NCBI GenBank assembly: GCA_037974665.1
Contig: CM075773.1
Span: 61,100,763 to 61,164,762 of the forward strand
Direction: 5' to 3'
DNA: 64,000 nucleotides
Origin: Ehretia macrophylla
Taxonomy: Eukaryota > Streptophyta > Magnoliopsida > Boraginales > Ehretiaceae
Numbering within the stretch: the stretch's first letter is position 1; each line of letters starts with the position of its first letter. This document shows, piece by piece, positions 10,162 through 21,045 of this stretch. The notes beneath the pieces are model-generated. The model saw only the letters and a program-made list of their open reading frames with translations. It had not been told where the DNA came from and searched no databases. A program made the position numbers and the translations under genes.

Positions 10162-10984
10162 ATTTGTTTCTGATGTATCTTCTGCTTTTACTTTTTTGTT
10201 TTCACTTTCTTTCTTTCTTTCTTGTATGTCAGCTTGTTGGTGTGTAATCAATGATCATTATGAATAAATAGAAAATAATATTGAAAAACCGTGCTTGTGA
10301 CGACATTTCGAATCAAAATCTAAGTTTTCGCTTTTAATTTCGTGATATAAATTTAAAAGATTAACTGACCAATCACTGGCTATAGCATGCTTCTCACTGT
10401 AAAATGTGAGAGTAAAGCGAGAGGGTCTTGAGATCTATGTACGTGTATAATATTTTAAATGATGTAAATTACTTTCAGCCTCCTTTAAAATAAAAGAAAA
10501 AAAGGTTTAACTGGCCCAAAACAAAAAAGTTAAAGGATTAAAGAATAACCTTTAACTTAGACTTCAAAAATTTTGAGGAAGAGTATGATGTGATGAATTA
10601 TCAACGTGTATCAACTGCCAGTGTTTTGTATAACTAGCGTACCTTTATGGACATCATGTGTCTTCAATGAATCAGTTGGGATCATCCAAATGCTAGAATT
10701 CTTTTTCTGTTTTTTATCATTTGTTAAAACTAATTGTTCTGAGGGTAAAAGTGGAACTTTAATTTGTTTCATCAAAATTAAATAGAATGACTTATTTGAA
10801 ATAATGTAGAGCTTAGTTGATTATTTGAAACAAAACAGAATTTAACAGATGATTTAAAATTTGTACAAATTTAATAACTAATTGTGCAATTTATCCAATT
10901 TTGTGGTTCTCCGAAGACATGAATATATACAAGATCTTTGTGGTGGACGTGTTGCAACCTCCACTGGCAAAAGAAAACGCTAAA

Positions 10985-11405
10985 ATTATATGTCTCAATT
11001 TAATTCTTATTGTTTATAAGGTGTCTTAATTTATCTATTATTTTACCAAAAGTTTTAATTTCGTTCTTATTATTTAATATGTCTCAATTTAGTTCATATT
11101 ATTTTCTAAAATATTTCAATTTTGTCCCTATTATTTTTTTAAAATTTCAAATTTGTCCCTATTATACAAGGACTAAATTAATTTTTTTTGAAAAACAATA
11201 AGGATAAATTTGAAAATTTTTGAAAATAATAGGGAAGAAATTGAAACTTTTTAAGAAATAATAAGGACGAAATTGAAAACTTTAAACAATAGGAATGAAA
11301 TTAAAATTTTTAGGAAACAATAAGGACTAATTGAGACATTTTAAATAATAAAGATTAAATTAAGACACTTTACAAACAATAAGAACTAAATGTGAGATTT
11401 TTCCT
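10985..11405. mobile_element. Fold-back element FB1 with reiterated arms
   Basis: The left arm repeats a short unit of the form 'TTTTAATTTCGTCCTTATTATTT'. The right arm is its complement, 'AATAATAAGGACGAAATTGAAAA', again reiterated. The complete 420 bp is thus one long imperfect palindrome of diverged tandem units and encodes nothing. It belongs to the same family as 16401-16892, 16945-17407, 29214-29758 and 31133-31433. Target duplications are not clear for this copy. Confidence 0.65.
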
Positions 11406-11460
11406 TTTTCAACATAAACATACCAAAAAAAATGCTTTTAAGCAACTGGTGCTTATAAGC

Positions 11461-11584
11461 CTTTTTTTTTCTTTTTCTCTTTTGTCAACTGAAAATTTTA
11501 TATTAATATCAACAAATAAATACAAGAAGTGGGCCTAAGCAACCCAGCTCAAGAAAAGGATACATACATTTAGATTTAGTCTAA
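11461..11584 (-). mobile_element. LINE 3' tail
   Basis: On the minus strand the segment reads GTTGATATTAATATAAAATT, then TTCAGTTGACAAAAGAGAAA and an A-rich run. This is the arrangement at the 3' end of plant L1 elements. No coding part survives. It abuts the MITE beginning at 11585. Confidence 0.4.
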
Positions 11585-11977
11585 GACTCTGTTTGATTGT
11601 AAAATTTTAATTTTTGAGATGTATAATTTTTGCAGTAAAATTTTGGTTAGAAGTTTTGTTAAACAAAAGTCGTTAACTGTTTAGCCTATATTGGACAATA
11701 TCGAGCTTGTAGAAAATTTGAGAGCAATATTATATTTTAAAAAATATAAATGGATATATTTGAAAATGAAAAAGAAAATAACTTCTCGTATTATATAAAA
11801 GCTGATTTGTAAAAGTCTATTTTGAAAAGCTCCAATTTAGAGTTTTTTATTTTTTAGCTTTTTTTAGTTTCAACTTTAACCTAAAAGTATTTTAAAAAAT
11901 AAGCCAAACAGGTGAAATCAATTTCTAAACTCACATAAAACACTTTTGAATGTTACAAAATTAGGTCAAATGGAGCC
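11585..11977 (+). mobile_element. H1-family MITE, near-complete copy
   Basis: This copy of about 393 bp starts GACTCTGTTTGATTG and ends AGGTCAAATGGAGCC, which is an inverted repeat of the start. TAA precedes and follows it (11582-11584; 11978-11980). TIRs plus a TAA/TTA 3-bp duplication suggest a PIF/Harbinger-type MITE. Related copies lie at 6235-6538, 34950-35286, 35287-35651, 48585-49005, 55825-56180 and 57187-57300. Confidence 0.65.
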
Positions 11978-13753
11978 TAAACAACCAACGCATCAAACAT
12001 AGTACAAGAATCGGTGAATCCAATATTAAAAATGACAATCAAATTTACTATTTTTAGAAGTGAATAATTTTATGGATATGTAGCCTGGAGGTAGGACCCC
12101 GAAAATATTTTCATATATCAACTACAAAAATTGCATATACATACTTGTATACTATTTATATCAATGTTATTAGAAATTATAGGAATTTCTAATTCAAAAA
12201 TAAAGATCATGAATTCAATGATATTTCAAAAACAAGAAACAATACATTCCCTTTTAGAGTTTTTTGACTTCGTTCCTTCCATAAAATCTAAATCATGACG
12301 AAAGAGATGGTGCAAATCACTCTTGTGTTTTTATGATTTAATTCCACTATATAATTTTATCTCATCCCAAAAGAACTTTGACGCAATCCACTCGACATTC
12401 ATAATATTAAAGGGCATCTCCCAACAAAACATCTAATATGAATATTTGAGTAATAGATGTTCCACCGTTTCAATAAAATTAATTAAAATTCGATGGAAAT
12501 AAAAAATTTGTGATAGGGAAAATTGAGCAACATGTAATGTTAGATTTTTTTATTATTATTATTCAAAAACTTATTTTATATTACTTAAACTGTTACATAT
12601 AAAAATTAATTTTAAAATTTCTCACACTTCAAATAAAAGTCATACCACCAGACCAAATGACCAAGGTGACATGACGTTAGATTTATCATGTAATGTAGAT
12701 ATCGATTCAAATCTATTAGAAATTTGCAGTCCCCAGCTTAGCCTTCTCTAAATAACTCGATATAGAAAAGCGAACAAAAGTTACCGACTAGATGGCCCAT
12801 TCTATTAAGAAATTTTGTATTACTTTTTCATTGGTTTTTCAATATTTCTATTTGTCTCCACAATCTTCTTGTTTATGGTTATCCTTTAACAGGAATTGAA
12901 TGATGTAAGAATTTTTTTGCTACTAACATATTCATATAATGCTATTATTCCTATCAATGCAATACAATTCATTATATATAAGGTATAAGTATAAAAAAAA
13001 AAAAAAAAGGTGAGCTACACGAAAAATTCCCACGGCTACTATATATATAGTAGGATGGATAAGAGTCGTATTATCATAGCGTTGTTACGTTTAAGTTCTT
13101 ATAAATACGTACAATTATAGCTTTCTATTCGTAATTTCTTCAATTACTCACCGAGCAGAAAGATGAGTTAATTCAGCCAATTCTCTTAACCCCCCACCCC
13201 CCCCCCCCCTCCACCCCCCCTTCCCTCTCCCTCTCATTAAGGATGTTCTATAAAAAGTATCTACATAAAAGCAATTATATGACCAATCGTATGTGTCATT
13301 TAAAATTTTGACCCAAACAATTCTCTTAGGATCTCTTTTAACAAATAAATTAATTAAGTTGAAATTTTGTAAAGAAGAATAAATGATTTTATATAAAAAA
13401 ATGTTATAAATATTCTGAAATAAGTTATATTAACTTAAAAAATAGTATTTTCATCAAAAAAAAAAAAACTAGAAAGGGTAAAAATGCTTTTTAATGCTTT
13501 CACCTCTTACAAAGGAAAAAAATTTCAAAAAATTTAGATTGACTGATCAATTTAAATTTTTATTTACATCAAATGGTCCTAATTACGTATATAGGGATTT
13601 TTATATTTTGTGAGTAAAATTTACAGTGATCTTGTACTTTTTAAAAAAAATTTCCTTCCAAAGGTATCTGGTTTTGACCAATCCAATTTGTGGCTAGAAA
13701 GTGTCCATGACATCGTGCTGTGCTCTCATCTTCCCTTTGGAAAGTTCATCAAT
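11978..13753. other. Intergenic upstream of the heat-shock gene; poly(C) tract
   Basis: No gene was recognised. A C-rich tract of about 45 bases lies at 13190-13234, an A-run at 12993-13008, and CCAAT-like boxes (ACCAATCCAAT) at about 13677-13688, upstream of the duplicated heat-shock promoter. Confidence 0.5.
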
Positions 13754-14047
13754 AAACATACTCTTGTTTATAACCCTGTTTCTAGCACCTTCTAGACTTG
13801 TGGAGAAAAAACAAAGTATAATTGAACCTCCTAGAAACTTGCCAAAACTTTTCTTCTTTTCCCCTCTAGAAACTTCCAACACTTCTTCCACATCCCAGGT
13901 AAACATACTCTTGTTTATAACCCTGTTTCTAGCACCTTCTAGACTTGTGGAGAAAAAACAGAGTATAATTGAACCTCCAAGAAACTTGCCAAAACTTTTC
14001 TTCTTTTCCCCTCTAGAAACTTCCAACACTTCTTCCACATCCCACCT
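13754..14047 (+). repeat. 147-bp tandem duplication in the heat-shock promoter
   Basis: Bases 13754-13900 and 13901-14047 are two head-to-tail copies of a 147-bp unit (starting AAACATACTCTTGTTTATAA, ending in CTTCTTCCACATCCCA plus three or so bases). They differ at only a few positions (ACAAAG/ACAGAG, CTCCTAG/CTCCAAG and the final bases). The unit length is a multiple of three, so a spurious open frame runs through both copies into the HSP gene. The near-identity points to a recent duplication. Confidence 0.93.
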
Positions 14048-14058
14048 ATACATATACC
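13868..14058 (+). promoter_or_regulatory. Heat-shock promoter: paired HSEs and TATA box
   Basis: Each copy of the 147-bp unit carries a perfect two-unit heat-shock element core, AGAAACTTCC (13868-13877 and 14015-14024). Each also carries weaker HSE-like stretches (CTTCTAGAC; CTAGAAACTTGCC in copy 1). A TATA-like motif, CTATACATATA, follows copy 2 at about 14046-14056, roughly 90 bp before the start codon. The 5' leader is A/C-rich (ACAACAATACAGTCAACAAC), typical of efficiently translated plant heat-shock mRNAs. HSF binding is inferred from the motifs. Confidence 0.7.
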
Positions 14059-14144
14059 ACCGATCAGTTAAAAAATCCTATGTACAACAATACAGTCAAC
14101 AACAAGCCAACACCTTTTCACAAAGCAATCCCAAGAAAAGCAAA

Positions 14145-14615
14145 ATGGATTTCAGGCTAATGGGTATCGACACACCATTGTTCCACACCTTACAACACAT
14201 GGCGGACGCCTTCGACGACACGGACAAGTCCATAAGCGCACCCACAAGAACCTACGTCCGTGACGCGAAAGCAATGGCTGCAACGCCAGCTGACGTGAAA
14301 GAGTACCCGAACTCATACGTTTTCGTCATAGATATGCCGGGGCTGAAGTCAGGAGACATAAAGGTACAAGTTGAAGATGAGAACGTTCTGATGATCAGCG
14401 GAGAGCGAAAGCGAGAAGAAGAGAAGGAAGGTGCCAAGTACATAAGGATGGAACGTAGAGTTGGCAAGTTTATGAGGAAGTTTGTGTTGCCTGAGAATGC
14501 AAACACAGATGCTATCTCTGCTGTTTGTCAAGATGGTGTGTTGACTGTTACTATTCAAAAATTGCCTCCTCCTCAGCCCAAGAAGCCTAAGACCATTGAG
14601 GTCAAGATTGCTTAA
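14145..14615 (+). CDS. Class II cytosolic small heat-shock protein (about 17 kDa)
   Basis: This intronless gene encodes 156 residues. The N terminus [22 protein letters not shown] is diagnostic of plant cytosolic class II sHSPs. An alpha-crystallin domain follows (about residues 45-140), with [24 protein letters not shown], the GERK block, [20 protein letters not shown], the QDGVLTVTI strand and a [16 protein letters not shown] tail. The product is an ATP-independent holdase that forms oligomers and keeps denaturing proteins refoldable in the cytosol during heat stress. ATG 14145 is chosen because the family start MDFR lies there. An in-frame open stretch back to 13701 is promoter DNA. The duplicated HSE promoter immediately upstream suggests strong heat induction. 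Length is normal for the family; no lesion seen. Confidence 0.96.
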   Translation: MDFRLMGIDTPLFHTLQHMADAFDDTDKSISAPTRTYVRDAKAMAATPADVKEYPNSYVFVIDMPGLKSGDIKVQVEDENVLMISGERKREEEKEGAKYIRMERRVGKFMRKFVLPENANTDAISAVCQDGVLTVTIQKLPPPQPKKPKTIEVKIA

Positions 14616-15160
14616 AAAGAATTAAGCAGGGCGGAGGCAAGGGGGACTCGGGATCTTGAACTTCTCAGCCCTCCAACTTTTTTAAAATTTCTAGTTCAGC
14701 CTCTGGAATGAAGTGAAAATAAGAGACGCTTGTCTTTGTTCTAGTAAATTTTTAATGTATTACAGGGTCTGATGTTTTTATATGCGTGTGTTTGTGTTGT
14801 GATCAGAGGTGATCTTCTATGATTATGATTGTGGTTAGTGATCAGTATTTGGTATAAAGTGATCATATGTTGTGAGCAATGATTTTGTTAATTCTATTTC
14901 GTTTTTGATGTGGTGTATCTTCTTTTGGTTTTTTTGTTTTTGTTTTTTTTTTTTTCCTTTTTCTTATTTGAAGGAGGCTGTTACACTTCTTCAGAGCCGA
15001 TTTTGGAATCTCGTGTATAAAATAAGAATTATATCATTAAAACAAATGCCGAATGGTGCATAGGGTATATCCTCTTTCCATCTTAAAAAATACTTTGTTC
15101 TTAAGATTGATGGTATCAATAATGTATAGTAAGCATTAATTAATTAGTTTGGTAATTTTA
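14616..15160. other. HSP 3' flank, no further gene
   Basis: This contains the heat-shock gene's 3' untranslated region and T-rich flanking DNA. A GC-richer stretch at 14627-14710 (CAGGGCGGAGGCAAGGGGGA) looks like a repeat fragment. A T-run lies near 14940. No coding sequence was recognised. Confidence 0.5.
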
Positions 15161-15720
15161 GGTTAAATGTCTCAAATGCTCTCTTAACTTTCATGGAAAT
15201 ATAATTTGGTCCCTTACTATGAAAACTTTTTTAGTCCAATTTTTATATTTAGGCACAGCGCTAGCCTTTTTCTTGTATCTTGTCAAATTTTGAACGTTAA
15301 GTGCATGCGTGTTCATGTTTACTCTTTTTTTTAAATTGATTTTTAATATTTTAAAAAAATTATATTAGTTTTTAATATTTATAAAGTGATTTAAAATAAT
15401 TTTTTTTATTTAAAATTAATTAATTTAATATTTATTATTTTTTAAAAATTTCAAATTACTCCTTAAATAAGAGTGATATGCATGAATTAAATTTTTTTTT
15501 TTTTGAAAAATAATAGAGATTAAGTTTTTTTTTTTTTTGAAAAATAAAGATTAAATTAACTAGTATTGAATAATAGAGATTATTTTAAATTATTTTTTTA
15601 AATATTAAAAATTATTATAAATTTTTTAAAACATTAAAGATGAAATTAAAAAAATAATAGGGACTAAATGTGAAATTTACCCAGCTTTTCCGTTAAATAT
15701 CGTGTGTCTGAAATTTACCC
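15160..15720. repeat. Degenerate fold-back-like repeat
   Basis: The segment runs from GGTTAAATGTCTCAAATGCT to AATAGGGACTAAATGTGAAA and contains complementary 'AATAATAGAGATTAA'-type units like the fold-back family, but is much decayed. A 20-bp direct repeat (TGAAATTTACCCAGCTTTT) occurs at its right edge near 15675 and 15709. Confidence 0.4.
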
Positions 15721-16400
15721 AGCTTTTTTGTTAAAGTATAGATCATTTGACAATTTAGTTCCTTTTGTTTTAAAATGAATCATTTAGTCTCTGAAATAAA
15801 GTGATTAAGATAACGTTAGCCCAGTGTGGGTTTTCTGTTTAAAATTTAACGGTGAAGTCATGCGAGCTACACATATGCATAAAAAACTTGAACGGTAAAA
15901 TAAAAAAATCACATTTTTCTTTTTCTCTCCTCTTTTGCTTGTCTGCTTTTTCTTCTTCTTCTTCTTTTACCCACACCGCTGCCACCACCATGGAACACTC
16001 CCACGCTGCTTAATGCTTGACTATTTACTCATTCTTGAGTCTCAAAAAGTAAGCTAATCATTACCGTTGTGATATGGAAAAAAAATTGGAAAAAAAAAAG
16101 GTCAAGACATAAGATGCTTGTTCACAAAATCTCATTTTCATGTCAAAGTAATACAAACATCATCAAACCCAGCACACCCAGTGGAAGCACCTATTTAAAA
16201 TCACGTTTTTTAAATTGAGAAATTTTAAATAATAAAGACAAAATTGAGAAAGCTAAAGGACTCAACATGTTGTTTATAAATAATAATGGATGAAGTTTCT
16301 GAATAATTTTAAAATTGCAATACCGACGAGTTGCCAACTGTTTCGTAATTTTGCAGCGATTTGATTACCCCTAATTTATTTAATTGAATCAGAGAGAAAT

Positions 16401-16892
16401 GAAGAAAATATCACATTTAGTCTGTAATTGTTTTTAAAATCATTTAATTTCATTTTTATTATTTAAAATTATTCAATTTCGTTTTTATAATTTTTTAAAA
16501 AGTTTTAATTTCATTTTTATTATTTTTAAAAAGTTTCAATTTTGTCTTTATTATTATTTTTAAAGTTTCAATTTTGTTTTTATTATTTTTTTAAAATTTT
16601 AAAATTTGTTCCTATTATTTAAAGATTAAATTAAAAATTTTAAAAAAATAATAGGGATGAATTTTAATTTTTTAAAAAAATAATATGGATTAATTGACTA
16701 ATTTTAAATAATAAAGACGAATTTAAAATTTTTAAAAAATAATAAGGATGAAATTATAACTTTTTTAAAAAGAATAGAAACGAAATTGAATTTTGTGAAG
16801 AAACAATAAGGGAGGAATTGAAAAATTTTAAACAATAGAGACGAAATTGAAACTTTTAAAAAATAATAAAGAAAAAATATGGCATTTTCCCA
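16401..16892. mobile_element. Fold-back element FB2
   Basis: The left arm consists of reiterated 'TTTCATTTTTATTATTTTTAAAAAG' units after a GAAGAAAATATCACATTTAG end. The right arm is complementary and ends GGCATTTTCCC. It is non-coding. It sits only about 50 bp from FB3, so two large palindromes lie next to each other. Confidence 0.65.
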
Positions 16893-16944
16893 TATAGATT
16901 CCCCATGCATTAAGTTGAATTTGGCTAGTAAACATATTTAATAT

Positions 16945-17407
16945 GGAGAAAATGTCACATTTAGTCCTAATTATTTTTGAAAAGTTTTAATTTCATCTTT
17001 ATTGTTTCTAAAAAGTTTTAAATTTAGTCTTATTATTTTTTAAAAAGTTTTAAATTTGTCCATATTGTTCAAAATTAATCAATTTAACCTTTATTTTTCT
17101 AAAAAAATTTAAATTCGTCCTTATTGTTTTTAAAAATTATTAATTTAGTCTTATTATTTTTTGAAAAATAATAAAGACTAAATTGATTAATTTTGAACAA
17201 TATGAACGAATTTAAAATTTTTTTAAAAAATAATAGGGATAAAATTGAAATTTTTTAAAAATAATAGGGACGAAATTAAAATTTTTGGAGAAATAATAAG
17301 GATAAAATTGAAAATTTTCAAATAATGGAGATGAAATTAAAATTTTTGAGAAAACAATAGGGATGAAATTAAAAATTTTGAAAGCAATTTAAATGCGCTA
17401 TTTTTCC
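16945..17407. mobile_element. Fold-back element FB3 with 8-bp TSD
   Basis: The element starts GGAGAAAATGTCACATTTAG and ends TATTTTTCC. It is flanked by a perfect 8-bp direct duplication, TTTAATAT (16937-16944 and 17408-17415). The arms are reiterated 'AATTTCATC/GTCC..TATTATTTTTAAAAAG' units facing their complements. No open frame. The TSD makes this one of the two best-defined copies of the family. Confidence 0.75.
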
Positions 17408-17587
17408 TTTAATATGTGTAGAAAACATTATACAAATACATAGTATATTTAATATGCGTAGAAAATATATACAAGTAAGTGTGTATTTATATGATTACGT
17501 GCTAAGTGGTGATGAGTCCACGATGCTCAGATTGAAGTAATGTTTTAGCAAAACCTTTTTTAACATAAGTTTTGCTCTCTTGAGCAG

Positions 17588-17697
17588 GTCATGTTTGTGG
17601 TAAGTTTGGAGTTGTGGGTGATGGAAAGATAGTGACACCGATTGCGGGGTTGATGAATTTGACAGGTTGGGTTGTGTTTAGGTTCTTGAGGAGGTAG
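17588..17697 (+). other. Exon-like segment of unknown origin
   Basis: A good splice acceptor (TTTTGCTCTCTTGAGCAG, ending 17587) is followed by an open frame that reads HVCGKFGVVGDGKIVTPIAG, then LMNLTGWVVFRFLRR and a TAG stop at 17695-17697. GC content is higher than in the flanks. I do not recognise the family. It may be the last exon of a captured or decayed gene; a solo LTR inserted 20 bp downstream. Confidence 0.3.
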
Positions 17698-17716
17698 TAG
17701 GGGTTGAAGTTGTATC

Positions 17717-18530
17717 TGATATGTGTGTATTTTGAAGGGTATATTACATGCATTTAGAGATGTTTATACTTAATTGAGTGCATATTTTAGTCATTTTTAG
17801 TATGTATTTAATTGTTCATCATGATATGTTATGAATTTCAATTGGATATGGGCTTACTTGTTTATATGCTTTGTTTTCATGTCTTCAAAATTACTGGTAG
17901 TGGATTTGATTCGAAAGCATGACTACAACTCCATAGGAAATGAGCTTAATGTTAAAATAAATTACATGTTGTACCACAATTTGACCACACAACCTAATTA
18001 ATCGAGCTTATGACTATTTGGACAAACCTGCACCTCAGCCATTAGGGTGACTAGATGAACGGAGTTGCACTTAAGTTTAAGTGAGGTTAATTGGCTAGTT
18101 AGGTGACCACATCTAGACAGACTTGTAGCCCGCTTGACCATAGGTTGACTTTTTAAATCTAGGATCTACATATAGTTCATAGGTTTTACACATAGATCTA
18201 TACCTAACACGACGCTTAACTCATCCAATCCTTGATTTGATACTTTCACACACCCATTTAGGCCAAATTAACTAGCTTTTTAATTTTGCTTAGTTAGCTT
18301 TAGTTTAGATTAAAGTTCCTTTCAATCAACTGATCGAATCATTTTCTTTTCTTTTACTTTTCACGATTTTAAACTACTTACACATAAGCACAAATTAGAA
18401 AGCACTTAAGAGCCTCCCTATGAGGATTCGACTTTGTACTCTAGCACACTATATTACATAGATCTATGCACTTGCGGGTTTAACTTGGTAGTTTTGTACT
18501 TTAATTTTTCATATACCAAAAAAACGATCA
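17717..18530 (+). mobile_element. Solo LTR, 814 bp, 5-bp TSD
   Basis: The ends are TGAT..ATCA (a perfect 4-bp inverted terminus including TG..CA), flanked by the 5-bp duplication GTATC (17712-17716 and 18531-18535). The 3' part contains AGAGCCTCCCTATGAGGATT and CGACTTTGTACTC, followed by 'CACTTGCGGG'. This resembles the 3' section of some plant Ty3/gypsy LTRs. No internal domain is adjacent. The gypsy assignment is inference. Confidence 0.75.
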
Positions 18531-18683
18531 GTATCAATCATGTTGATTTACACATGATATTTTCTCTATAATAAATGAGCCCAGCACAGTAGATACCTAA
18601 GTCGAGTTGAGTCTAGTTCTTTCAACCCATGACTCGCATAGGTTGGGATGGGCTAGGCTAGACCATCTCAAATGCCACCTTTA

Positions 18684-19955
18684 TCGGACATTTGGTTCGC
18701 AGATTATAAATAGATTCCTGGGAATAAGGAGTTAGGAATGTAATATTCTCATGTTTGGTTCGTTGATTAAAAAATTATTCTTGGGAATATTGGATTCTTG
18801 AGAATCCTTTATTCTCATGTTTTAGCCAAAATTTATTACCATGTCAGGGGGTGAGAATATGTTATTCCTGAGTTGTGAGAATAATTTGAAGAACATAAAA
18901 AGATGAAAACACCCTAACTAAAAATAACATTTTCTATTTTCTCTGATACAATCGTTGCTTAACGTAGGGCAAGATAATCTTATTGGCCAATGGGGCAAGA
19001 TAATCAGAGGGAAGAGACTCCACGTTGGAATGGAGATTAGACTGCGCTGGGATAATGGGTGTTTGTTCTTCTCAGTTCCTCAATGATGGCAATACATGAT
19101 GTACATAGTTGGATTTTGTTTAGGTTCTTCTTAAGGATACTGAATAGCTTACTAGAGCCTGAGAATATTGCTCTGCAGATGATTCATACATAAAATTGCT
19201 ATAAGCAGCAAATATAACAAGGTGATGCGGCGAGAAGATTAATTATCGACATTTTAGATTTACGAGCATGGGATATCTTCAACCTTCCTTTTGTATTGTT
19301 GTTCATTGATTGGTGGGAATCGAGCCAGGGAATTCACATTTCTAATTAGGTCATGCCCTCATTTGGTTCCTGCTGTTTCTTTTAGATGTTATAAATTCAT
19401 GTTTTATGCCCTCGCCATATATGCATTTTCATTCATTTGCCTTTATAATCTAGATGTTTATCTGCAACAAGTTGTTAGTGCCTCCTTGTCTGATGACAAT
19501 ACAATGCAGTTTATTAGTTTTTGGTTTGGCAAAATCAAATGGTGCTAGGTATTTCAGCCTTCTTTGCTTTTTGGTACTTTCGCAGTCTTATTGTTTGCTT
19601 GTTCTATTGAATATAAAAGATGCCTTTAATACAAATTCTGTAGATGAATATTTATGACATCATTAATAAGTTGATTGTGCAGATACAAGGAAAAAAATGT
19701 CTTGAATATGATATTGAAGTTGTTTTTTCAGTTATGAGTATTTTTGGAAAACTAATCAAGATTCCCAAGAATATCAAGTACAAACCAAACACAATATTAT
19801 AATATTTCCAAAAAAATTGAGAAAATATTCTCAGGAATATTTTTGGTATACCAAACAGATTTTACAACATTATTGGGAATCACAATTCTGGGAATCACAT
19901 TCTTCGGAATGTGATTCCCAAGAATAAAAAACTAATCCACGAATCAAACGCCCCC
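18684..19955. mobile_element. Non-autonomous TIR transposon, Harbinger-like, 1.27 kb
   Basis: Imperfect terminal inverted repeats (TCGGACATTTGGTTCGC..; right end reverse-complemented GGGGGCGTTTGATTCGT..) are followed on both sides by several subterminal copies of 'ATTCTTGGGAAT'. TTA flanks both ends (18681-18683; 19956-19958), as in PIF/Harbinger insertions. The middle (18960-19660) is unique and moderately GC-rich, with only short frames; no transposase motif recognised. Confidence 0.6.
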
Positions 19956-20455
19956 TTAGTGGTGATGGTGATGGTGATGGTGGAGAGAAGAATAACAATA
20001 AAAAGAACAAGGGAGAAATAACAAAAAAAAATATAGTACTTTTAACATTTTACCTTTCAAAAATCAATTTTTCACGTAATATGTGCATGTCACGTGATAA
20101 TAACGGACAAAATTTGACGGAAAATCATAAATGGACTAACAGTGTCCTTAAATGTAAAATTAAAGGATTAAAAGACACATTTCTCAAGATTAGGAAATTA
20201 AGTTGTCATTTTTGTGAAAATCGAGGGACGATTTAAGAAATTTACTCGTATTTCTATTACATTTAAGCACATAATATACAGATGATAAGGATGAGATTTA
20301 ATTTTAAAACCTTTTCACCAATAATCTTTTGATCTATGTCTTGCACAAAATATTAAGTTTTCAATATATGTCTTGAACAAATCTAGCCTAACGCCCTAAC
20401 CCTTAAAATTCAATTGATATGTCAAAACAATTGAAATCACATGCTAAAAAGAACG

Positions 20456-20735
20456 AAGTCAATTGTGGAAGATATCAAGAAGATTGCAGTTGAAGTCAAC
20501 TAAATTAGATTTCAGTTCTCGAAAAGGACAGCTAATCAAGTGGCAAATTGGATCGCTAAGCAAAAAGCTAATGATAAGTTAGCAATTGACTGATTTTCTA
20601 ATGTTCTTACTCCTCTTCAACAGTTACTGAATTGTGATTACTACACCACCGGGGTTGGGTGAATTATCCTTTGTATTTTGGATTTCATGATAATGAATTT
20701 CCTTTTTTCACCAAAAAAAAAAAATAGTGAAACAT
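20456..20735 (+). mobile_element. LINE 3' end with RNase H-like remnant and poly(A)
   Basis: One frame reads SIVEDIKKIAVEVN, stop, IRFQFSKRTANQVANWIAKQ, then KANDKLAID, stop, FSNVLTPLQQLLNC. The RTANQVANWIAK block is the C-terminal signature of the RNase H domain in plant non-LTR retrotransposons and related RVT_3 proteins. Two in-frame stops show decay. An untranslated tail and an A-run (CACCAAAAAAAAAAAA, about 20719-20733) follow, which fits a 5'-truncated LINE insertion. Confidence 0.7.
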
Positions 20736-20952
20736 TTTCCACCAAAAAGAAAAATCAGTGAAACATTTTGGAGTGAAGCTTCTTTTAGGGACAACAGTTG
20801 AGGTTTAAATTTAAAACCAATAGGCATGTGTTCAATAATAAAAATTGACAAAGTAGAGTTTGATTTTATAAGGAATGATTAACGTGTAAATCAATAGGTT
20901 TTGATTCTAAATGTTAAACAAAAAAATCAAAACTAAAAATTTTACTATTAAT

Positions 20953-20955
20953 TCA

Positions 20956-21008
<53 letters not shown>

Positions 21009-21045
21009 CGTATGTGTGTATATATATATATGTCTGTGTGTGTAT
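20953..21045. repeat. (TA)n-rich compound microsatellite
   Basis: A long TA run is followed by TGTATGTACGTATGTGTG and a second TA/TG stretch. The minus-strand open frame across it is an artefact of the repeat. Confidence 0.9.

Noticed and set aside
13701..14144. Open frame extending the heat-shock protein N-terminally by about 148 residues
   Set aside because: It is promoter DNA. The frame stays open only because the duplicated unit is 147 bp (a multiple of three). The family start MDFRLMGID lies at 14145, after a typical A/C-rich leader.
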